Shown one piece after another: positions 57,175-64,000 of a DNA stretch of 64,000 bases. Each line of letters begins with the position of its first letter. Positions within the stretch are counted from its first letter, which is position 1. A model generated the notes under the pieces. It was not told where the DNA came from and ran no database searches. It saw nothing but the letters and a program-made list of their open reading frames with translations. Both the position numbers and the translations under genes were made by a program. The DNA comes from Macrostomum hystrix (taxonomy: Eukaryota > Platyhelminthes > Macrostomidae), in assembly GCA_950097015.1 (NCBI GenBank), contig CATNEN010000001.1, positions 18,914,501-18,978,500 on the forward strand. The letters run 5' to 3'.

Positions 57175-59508
57175 ATCCGCCGCAAGACCAACGGTGGCTC
57201 GGAATTCGCTGGAGGCGGCGGCGGCCAACTGGAAGCTCTGGCCTTCCTGGGCTCGGCGAACAGGCGTGCGGACGGCAGCATGGAGCAGAAGGTGAGTTCG
57301 AGTTGAGCTCCATGGCATTGTTCATTGGCCCTTTTATGAACCCTCAAGCATTAACAGCAGAAATAGCTCCAAAAAATGACCAATTTTTGTGAAACTTCAT
57401 TATTTGGTAGTTAGTTCAATAATAAAAAATGTACAATATAATCAATGAGTATGGTCAACAATAGTAGCCGAAATGGTTACATGAGGAAATTTCGTGAGCA
57501 AAAAACGATGCCTATATTGGTACTTTGCCGCCAGACACCCCGACAAGAATCCTTGAATGTGTCGACGATGCCGATATAGTTGTTCAATTCTTTAAGTTTT
57601 AGCTTATAAAATACTGGATTTTCACGGCTTTCTGATGAATATTTTGGGAGATTTAGAAAACTGTGAAATGAGGGTATTTTAAATACTCACGTGGTATTTC
57701 CACTGTTAAAATCGTAACGTGCATAATGTTTGTTTACCCCGCAGACATTCCCATCAGTGACGTCGTCATTGAATCAGTCAGATGCCACAGCTGTGACCTT
57801 TGATGACGCCGGCAACTATGTCACCTACGGTGCTGGCCGAATGCAGCGACGAGTTGCCCAGCAGCAAAGCAGGACGATGGACACCTGCGGCAGAGCAGGT
57901 GAGATTAACTTACTTGGAGCATAAACCTTTCCTAACAGAAAATGCATTGTGAGTTACATTCGTACTGTGCACTTCCGTGAAACAAATGATTCTTGCCAGA
58001 AATTATAATTTCAACAGTTGGACTTCCAAGACATTAGCCGCCAGTGAAATTTTTTTGTCAGCGCGTGAATGCTAACAGCGTTGGGTGGTGGCTGATTGGT
58101 TGACAGACTTGGCGATGGTGTCCTGTGGTTGAGCTGCGCCTAATATTTAGGTTTGAGCAGTGAAATTCGAGAAATTCGTCAAGGTGTCCATGGTGACCAA
58201 GTTCCACCTGTTGTAACCAATTGAAGGTCCAGCAGTCCGTCTAGATAAAGGTCGGTGACCACCGAAGTCGGAGATGATGCAGGCACATCCGGGTGACATG
58301 CTGATAAATTTTGAAGGCCTGGCAAGGCCGCACTGGGGCGCAGTGCTAATTCATGTATTGGGGTGTATTAAGTGCACTATAGCGATATGGGAAAAATCCG
58401 ACCTTCGGCCAGAACCATCAAATACGGCTCGTATCTCGATGGTCTGAAGAGCTGGCGACTTGATTATTGTTTCAGAAGATGCGCAACAAAAAGTAGCCCG
58501 TGTTTTCGACTTTCTTGTGCTCACGTTGTTCCGTTCGGGTGCAGCAAAAATTTTTCAGGGGAAATCCACCTCTTGTTTGTTCTATTGTTGATTGAATATT
58601 TTACTATCCCCCCCAAGATATCTGAATTCGGAAGCTTAATGGCTAGAAATTCAATATCTTAGACTATTGATTGCTGCAATGGTTTCAATCGCAAATATCA
58701 ATCGCATTTCTCGTTAAAATTGAATGAACATGGAAAAATGTAACGCGACACTTTACCATACGAGCACACTAATAGCTGCTGCTCTCTCAAAGCTTTCAGA
58801 TTTTTTCCATTATCTATTCTAGAACTAGTTAGACAGGCTTCGAAATAGTGAAGCTTGTAAAATTGCCCAGCTATCTACTCACGACAGTAGTATATTAATA
58901 TTATATATTATATATTTGCGTTCGTCTCTCAGAAATAGGTTTGGGCCATAGACTAAAACACGAACGGCAGAAGCTCATTGAAACTGAGTTAAAGATAACT
59001 GACGCTTGTTGCTTCCAACCAATCAATGGAACGAGCTAAACAACCAACGAAAATTTAAGGAGCGACGCTGGCCACTGGCAAGCAGCAGCAGCAGCCGAGT
59101 GTCGATTTTAGCGGCTACCAGGAAGCCCTCAGCTGTTCGGAGGGTCGGCCGCCGACCTACTACGATTTGGACACTTCCGCCACAAGGCGTCAGCTGGCGG
59201 CTCGGGCTTCGCGAGCCTCCGGGACAGCCGAGTTTGTCCAACTACTCGCCAGGAGCGGCTCGGCTGGTAACCTCTTTCAGCAGCAGCAGCGGCAGCCGCC
59301 CCCGCCACAACAGCCACTGGCGCCTCTGTCGTTGACACTGACTCCGTCTGGAGCGCCCTGCACCGATCACGTGACTAGAAAGCGGTTGGCAGATCCCAAA
59401 GCTGCAGACGGTGGTCGGGCCGCCTCCTTTGATCTGTTTGAGGCGGGCGACCACACGCTGAAGCATCACGGCAAACTGTACAGCATTCCCAAGGCCAGCT
59501 ATGTGTGA
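37024..59508 (+). CDS. Protocadherin-like cell-surface protein, seven cadherin repeats
   Basis: Seven exons: 37024-37556, 49397-49898, 50308-50988, 54572-55105, 56764-57291, 57745-57898 and about 59060-59508, total 1126 aa. All joins are GT-AG with matching phases (2, 0, 0, 0, 0, 1). The first ATG (ACAATGC) starts a hydrophobic signal peptide (MRVIAKLFLVSFTLLQM). Seven extracellular cadherin repeats follow; calcium-binding motifs ending successive repeats are DRNDHGP, DVNDNKP, DVNDCLP, DVNDEAP, DVNDNAP and DVNDNAP, with LDRE(T) motifs in repeats 2, 4, 5 and 6. The seventh, membrane-proximal repeat ends in a degenerate RVDRSSP. A transmembrane helix lies at about 837-861. The 265-residue cytoplasmic tail has a nine-Gln tract just inside the membrane and is Gln/Ser-rich with no catenin-binding region that I can see. 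Seven repeats and this layout resemble delta-1 protocadherins. The last acceptor (59059 or 59062) is weak; both keep frame. Confidence 0.9.
37620..38750. repeat. 18-20-bp minisatellite in protocadherin intron 1
   Basis: About 58 copies of GACTCGATGGGATATTGT and related GACTCTTTGGGATTATTGT and AATCGATGG forms. Blocks of variants recur, for example GATTCTTGTGACTCTTTGG followed by two further TTTGGG units. Confidence 0.93.
38760..41634. other. Unique-sequence part of protocadherin intron 1
   Basis: AT-rich intron with no further exon that I can support. It holds a tRNA-like fragment at about 40821-40880 and a short duplicated TCTGCCCTCACC at about 41265. Confidence 0.5.
40821..40880 (-). mobile_element. 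tRNA-like / SINE-derived fragment
   Basis: On the minus strand GTCGGGAGTTCGATTCCCGAC forms a perfect T-arm: a CGGGA/TCCCG stem around GTTCGAT, with a consensus polymerase III B box. Upstream TAGCGGGATTAGAGCG resembles a D-arm, but it is too close, and an anticodon arm is not formed. A decayed tRNA pseudogene or SINE head is likely. Confidence 0.45.
41635..42652. repeat. 16-bp minisatellite in protocadherin intron 1
   Basis: About 63 copies of GAGATGAGACACGGGA, with GGCACGGG variants and a divergent GAAATACGGTAAAAAT unit that recurs at intervals. Minus-strand Ser/Pro/Leu frames are by-products (16 codons equal three units). The reverse complement is one base away from the unit inside the hAT element. 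Confidence 0.96.
43145..43920. repeat. 21-bp minisatellite in protocadherin intron 1
   Basis: About 37 copies of CTCTCATCTATTCTCACTCCT, with shortened units and CTCACTC variants. Its TCTCATCT core is the inverse of the AGATGAGA core of the neighbouring 16-bp array. Confidence 0.93.
44305..47020. repeat. 27-bp pyrimidine-rich satellite in protocadherin intron 1
   Basis: About 100 copies of CTCTCCTCTCTCCTCTCTTT plus TCTCACA, in orders that mix TCTACTC and TTCCCACA variants. Blocks of about 250 bp recur: the segment ending near 46359 is repeated near 46609 and near 46859. The plus strand is almost all pyrimidine with isolated A. Open frames here are repeat by-products. Confidence 0.95.
47715..49320. 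repeat. 27/29-bp minisatellite in protocadherin intron 1
   Basis: About 56 copies of ACAGTGACCTCAACTGATGG followed by GTGTGTGGT (29 bp) or TTGCGGT (27 bp). It ends only about 75 bp before the acceptor of exon 2. Confidence 0.95.
50155..50300. mobile_element. Foldback-family repeat, copy B
   Basis: The reverse complement (CCCGCTGCCTGCTTCACGAC and onward to GACCGATTTC) matches copy A at 5530-5640. It lies in intron 2 and runs to within about 20 bases of the acceptor of exon 3. Confidence 0.7.
51035..51535. repeat. 20-bp minisatellite in protocadherin intron 3
   Basis: About 25 copies of CCCTACCATCCCACAGTCTA with CCTAACATC and CAACAG variants, starting about 45 bp after the donor of exon 3. 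Confidence 0.95.
51965..54535. repeat. 21-bp minisatellite in protocadherin intron 3
   Basis: About 120 copies of TCTCAATCTCCCATAAGAGAA, with ACCTCAATC, TCCAATGAG, CCATTAGAG and AACTCCC variants. Minus-strand frames of up to 685 codons reading as seven-residue repeats are by-products of the 21-bp period. The array ends about 35 bp before the acceptor of exon 4. Confidence 0.96.
55215..55990. repeat. 22-bp minisatellite in protocadherin intron 4
   Basis: About 35 copies of CCATTAGATTCTCCCCTCTCTT with CTCTCTC and ATCCCC variants. Its AGATTCTCYTMT core is partly complementary to the array of intron 3, read on the same strand. Confidence 0.94.
57490..57720. mobile_element. Foldback-family repeat, copy C
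   Basis: 57507-57572 matches the right arm of copy A (CCTATATTGGT ... GTCGACGATGCC), and 57668-57715 matches the outer end of copy B (GGTATTT...TGGTATTT...ACTGTTAA). It sits in intron 5, ending about 25 bp before exon 6. Confidence 0.65.
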
Positions 59509-61778
59509 CGAATCTCTTTTAGACTGACAGAATGCTTGCGTCTGCAGTGTTATCGGAGTGTCACCTCTAAGATAGTTAGAGTCAATCTGTTAGAAGCTAG
59601 ATAGAGTCCACCTGATAGACAGGTAGAGTCAACCCATGTTAGACAGGTAGAGTAAACTCCTGTTAGACATATAGAGTCGACCTGTTACAAAGCGAGTTGA
59701 TTATCCACCTGTTCGGTTGCATTTTCACTTTATTTAGTGCAATCGTGTACAGAAAATGCGGGAAAATCATATAATGTGATTTCTTGCCGCACAGCTATGT
59801 CATGTTAAGAAAATTCGTGTAAACTACCAGAATATATCATTTCACGTACACTGCTCTTTTTTTCGTTAAATTAATGTATTTTGCAATCAGACAGAATTTA
59901 TTGATGCAACAATTTATTACAACTGTCATAGACTGCCAAAGCTCAAATGAATCGTACAGGTACAAGCTAGTGTATGTGTATAGACGTCGTAACGTCGCGA
60001 ACGCTATAATAAAATCATTCATTGTTAACTTTTTCAATGTCTATTTTTGTCCTACAAGTTTAAGGAATTTCTCAATTTAACAGAGAGGATGGCTTGTGTA
60101 ATTAAAGTTTATATTTCATTGCAGCTGTTAACTTCTATATAAATAATTTAATTTAGCTCTTATAACATAAAACATGATGCTCAATTAAATATTTCGAACC
60201 TATGTGACAGAAAATAACTTATATAAACACAAGCACTAACTTCAGTAAATATTTTATGAATGCTTGCCACTGATTATTTTCACCTCCATGGCCATGCTTT
60301 TAAAACGATGACATACTGTTTTAAAGATCATTCGCTGTACTTAAGTTCTTAAGTTTTTAATACAAGCAGTACTTTATCGGCATCTGTTTCGTTATAAATT
60401 GTTATAACATTAGTTATATATTTTACGACTTCATTATTTCTAACAGCTTTGTTTACGCGCCAAAGTTTGATTTAATTTAAGCTGCAGCAAAAAGGGGCAC
60501 AGAAATTTCAACCGCGAGAGGAAATAAATTTTTATGCATTTTAAAAGAGCTGTATAAAAATCCAATACAATTACATGTTTGCTTCGATAGGAATAGAATA
60601 ATTGATCACCCTCGTACATAATTCACCAATAACTAACCGACTTTTCTTTATTGTTTGGATGCTTCGATGGTGCATGACTTAAAAATGATAGTAACAAGTG
60701 GCTGTCCAACACTTAATTTTGGAAAAATGTTTATATTTGAGATGCGGAAAACTTGAAACACGAACTGGTGGAACCTAAAAGGGCCGTTGAGCTATTAGAA
60801 TAACAAAACTCAATAGTTAAAAAATATTTGCCAAGTTACGTATAGCTTGTCAATAAATCTTTGCTCAAAAGAGTTTGAAAAGCGAAGTATTTTTGCATGG
60901 CCTAATCATTTGAACATAAACTCTTTTTTGTTAAAATACTATTGCGTAAAAGCAAACGAAATTTATTTAAATATTTTTTTTAACAGGAAACCTGTTTTGC
61001 AAATTTGCAATGAATTAATTTCCCGGCAAGATGCATTTTAAATGCATTTGCGTGCAAAATTTGTTAATTTTTATGTACAGACTTATTATAAGCTATGAAG
61101 TATCAGACGAGGGAAGCAGCATCAGAAAATCAGTGACTGACATGATGAGTACGGTCCACTGCCTCCGACGCATATATAAAGTAAACTATCTTTTTAACGA
61201 TAAATTTGTTGACAGTTCGTAATTAGCTTTCAATTTAAATCTAAAACTATAACTTTGTGTTTTTATTTATAATTGACATCGTAATCTTAAAGTAGAAGAT
61301 TAGCATTACCACCTGACAAGATATAAAGTTAAGAAGTATAATGCATAAAAAACTGTTACACCTCACTGACTTTAGGAACCTAGTTTGTTATTTGACAAAT
61401 AAAGCAATTATTGACAACAAAATGTTTTGATAAAAGTGAATATGGTATTGACTATTGTTTCAAGATAAAGTATATTATTGTAAAAAGTTTTAGTAAAGAT
61501 GTTATCACCTTTGAACCATCAGTTGCTGCCCTGCTTTTAAAGTAAACTTAAAATTTCTTGATAAAATTTTCTAGGTTCAATATGAAAAGCATTGTATCTT
61601 TTACTAGCATCACTAAAGTTTCCTTTGTAGTGGTTTTATACTCAAAACAACTAAATATATATAATATAGGCTGTATATTGTGACTAATTAATTCAATTTT
61701 TTTCTATAGTGTTTCAGTTTAAGGCAAGGCCAGTAAGGATCATGCAGTTCTAGTATTTCTAAATAAAAAAAATTGAAA
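59509..61778. other. Intergenic spacer; protocadherin 3' UTR
   Basis: Begins with four to five degenerate copies of a GTTAGACAGGTAGAGTCAAC-like unit (59570-59700), probably in the protocadherin 3' UTR. The first AATAAA is at 60008-60013. The rest is very AT-rich with no coding signal; the open frames at 60847-61222 look random. Confidence 0.5.
60008..60013 (+). terminator. Candidate poly(A) signal of the protocadherin gene
   Basis: First plus-strand AATAAA after the stop at 59508, implying a 3' UTR of about 500 bases. Confidence 0.4.
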
Positions 61779-63906
61779 ATGGCTACAGCTAGCAGCTGTA
61801 GTGGGATGGAGCAGAATGGCCAACATGAGAAACTACTGCTCACACATCTGCTAAGTCGTATGCAGATAGCAGAGTTCTCAGCTTCTCTGACTGGTCAATG
61901 GCCAGAGTTCATTGCTCAGCTATCAAACAGTGTTGAAAACCTGCTACTACAAGACTATCAACTTAATCATCCTTCATTGGAAAATGAATCTGGTCAGCTG
62001 TGTCCCACGTGCCCACCAAAAATATTTCTCCCTGTTGGACTAGTCACTACTAGGGATAAACATGTGAGGCAATAATTTAATTTCAAATCTGGTTCTTATG
62101 ATCTAAAATAAGACATCACATATTGCAGTGATTTGGGATTTGTGATTCTATTGAGATTTGGGATCAGTAGGGAATTGGGATTCGGGATCAGTAATTGAAT
62201 TGGGATTTAGGATCTGTAATTCTATTGGGATTTTAGATCAGTAATTCTATTGAGATTTAAAATTAGTAATTCTATTGAGATTGGGGATCAGTGATTTCAT
62301 TGGGATTTAAGGATCAGTAATTCTATTGAGATTTGGGATCAGTAATTGAATTGGGATTTGGGATCAGTAATTTAATTAGTACTTGGGATCAGTAGTTTAA
62401 TTGGGATTTGGGATCAATAATTCATTGGGGATTTGGGATCAGTAATTCAATTAGTATTTGGGATCAGTAGTTTAATTGGGATTTGGGATCAATAATTCAT
62501 TGGGGATTTGGGATCAGTAATTTGATTGGGATTTGGGATCAGTAATTCTATTGGGATTTGAAATCAGTAATTCTATACAGATTTTAGATCAGTAATTCTA
62601 TTGGTATTTGGGATTAGTAATTCTATTGGCATTTGGGATCAGTAATCGAATTGGGATTTGGGATCAGTAATTCAATGGAGATTTGGGATCAGTGGTTCGT
62701 TTCGGATTTGGATCATTGATCTTATTTGCATTTAAGGTCTGTGATCCTAATGGGATTTGGGACCTTTCAGCACTTAGGGATTAGTTTCATTGTGCGAGCG
62801 TGCGAGCTTGTCAGGATCTTTCCATCTCACATTCGCGCCTGTCCATCCCAGTCGGGCCGCAGTCGGCAGTTTCGATTTCCTCGGCGCCTGTCGGAGCTGT
62901 GCCAGGCCGCGACGGGTGCCAGAGTTCGCGGCCGAGTGCCTCTTCCGGCTCTGCTCTGCCGCGGCCGCCTGCTGTGCCGATCCGCTACGCTGAGCGCCTG
63001 GCCAACTGGTGATGATTCGCGGGGATCGGACAAGATGCTGCTGGATGCCCTCTGCGTGAGTCACATTGTCGACCTGACTACTGAGTCGAGGCCGCTGTTG
63101 CTACCCGGCACCGACGTCCGCATGCCGCTCTGGACTGGGGAACTGTGGCTCAATTCGTGAGTACCGAGTACAAACACTATCCCTTATCGTAAATCCCAAT
63201 ATAATCGCTGATCCCAAATCCCAGTCAAATCCCTGATCCTAAATCCCAATCGGGACACTGATCCCGTATCTCAATCGAATCACTGATCCCAAATCCCAAT
63301 CGAATCACTGATCCCAAATCCCTATCGAATCACGGATTTCAAATCCTATTACTATGAATTATCTCAAATTTTATTGACCAATTTTTCTCAAATCCCGAAC
63401 AGAATCATTGATCCCAAATCCCAATAGATTTATCTCCTAGATCCGAATCTAACCACTGTTTTCAAATCCCAACATCGACTAATCTCAGATCCCCAAATCT
63501 TTCAAGTTTTACTGTTAGGATCACGCACATATTACAAATCCTAAATGTCAAATTCCTAGTTCTGGATTCTCGCCTGTTTAGAATCCCTAACTCCATATTT
63601 TTCTAATCCCACTCCGCAGCTACGCAGACTTCCGCCGGCTGCACCTGCCCTACCCCGGCTGCGACTTTTTCGACCGTTGGCCCGCAGCCAATGGGCAGCC
63701 GCTGAGCTACGATTGGACAGGCCAGGCTGCTACGCTGAAGATCAACGACCGGCTGCCGGCATGCGCCACTGGCATCGCCTGGCAGCAATACCGCAGCTGG
63801 GATTTGGACCAGCTCACAGCCAACTACCTGCTGCTCATTCTCGGCTACCTGCTTGAGGGCAGGGATCGAACTCTGCCCGGCAAGACAGAGGATGTGGATG
63901 AAACAG
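61779..63906 (+). CDS. MTMR14: Myotubularin-related protein 14 (5' part)
   Basis: Three exons, 61779-62063, 62852-63156 and 63620-63906, join in phases 0 and 2; the last donor is ACAG|GTGGGT (phase 1) and the gene runs off the window. The start GAAAATGG is a strong context; 292 residues are visible. Recognition rests on blocks characteristic of MTMR14 in the right order: a residue 65-75 region GQLCPTCPPKIFLPV, then ARVRGRVPLPALLCRGRLLC with RSATLSAW, then YADFRRLHLPYPGCDFF, and IAWQQYRSWDLDQLTANYLL. MTMR14 (Jumpy) is a cytosolic phosphoinositide 3-phosphatase acting on PI(3)P and PI(3,5)P2, linked to autophagy and calcium handling. The CX5R catalytic loop normally follows soon after the last visible block, so activity cannot be judged here. 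Introns 1 and 2 carry the same 25-bp repeat in opposite orientations. Confidence 0.85.
62125..62770. repeat. 25-bp tandem repeat in MTMR14 intron 1
   Basis: About 25 degenerate copies of GGGATCAGTAATTCTATTGG followed by GATTT. The array occupies most of the intron between exons 1 and 2. Confidence 0.9.
63175..63500. repeat. Inverted 25-bp tandem repeat in MTMR14 intron 2
   Basis: About ten copies of ATCCCAAATCCCAATCGAAT plus CACTG, increasingly degenerate to the right. Its reverse complement agrees with the intron 1 unit at about 23 of 25 positions, so it is the same family inverted across exon 2. Similar ATCCCTAATCCACT words restart in intron 3 (63950-64000). Confidence 0.88.
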
Positions 63907-64000
63907 GTGGGTGCGGAAATCCCGCAATTCCTCTGTGTTCTTCATGCTGCTCTTGATCCCTAATCCACTCCTTTATCCGTAATCCACTACTTTATCCCTA

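Noticed and set aside
58372-58662. 96-codon frame in the last protocadherin intron
   Set aside because: No recognisable domain, AT-rich codons unlike neighbouring exons, and no phase-compatible splice sites to exons 6 and 7.

Overview
This is a window of animal nuclear DNA. Evidence: genes split by phase-compatible GT-AG introns, GC-rich exons in AT-rich surroundings, and metazoan families (a seven-repeat protocadherin, a Mab-21/cGAS-like nucleotidyltransferase, MTMR14). The standard code fits every gene (TAG, TAA and TGA all act as stops). The density of minisatellites is extreme: about half the window is tandem repeat and almost every long intron has its own array. That, with the gene style, suggests a flatworm or other lophotrochozoan, but the species cannot be fixed from sequence alone.

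Layout. 0.3-1.5 kb: a TATC microsatellite and a 20-bp minisatellite. 1.9-5.1 kb, minus strand: a three-exon gene fusing ankyrin repeats to a Mab-21/cGAS-like nucleotidyltransferase (879 aa). 5.5-5.9 kb: a foldback repeat with relatives at 50.2 and 57.5 kb. 6.4-11.9 kb, plus strand: a gene of at least four exons coding for a charged coiled-coil protein that ends in a very long Ser-Pro-Glu-Lys repeat; a perfect RFX X-box lies just upstream. 13.8-15.5 kb: an unrecognised two-exon gene (518 aa). 17.1-22.0 kb: complete phosphoglycerate kinase in five exons (418 aa), whose last intron is about 71 copies of a 28-bp unit. 22-37 kb: gene-free, made of about ten minisatellite arrays and a non-autonomous hAT transposon with intact 8-bp target-site duplications. 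37.0-59.5 kb: a seven-exon protocadherin (1126 aa) with introns swollen to 22.5 kb of genomic span by at least eight arrays. 61.8-64.0 kb: the 5' three exons of MTMR14, cut by the window edge before its phosphatase loop.

The genes do not form a pathway; PGK and MTMR14 are housekeeping, the protocadherin is a cell-surface adhesion protein, the ankyrin/Mab-21 protein is a possible nucleic-acid sensor, and the Ser-Pro repeat protein may be ciliary (X-box inference only). The most interesting signals are the relations among repeats: inverted arrays of one 25-bp family flanking MTMR14 exon 2, a 16-bp unit shared between the inside of the hAT element and a protocadherin intron, and a PGK intron whose repeat unit carries splice-site-like signals. 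All exon joins were made by reading frames and splice signals by eye; no transcript evidence was available.
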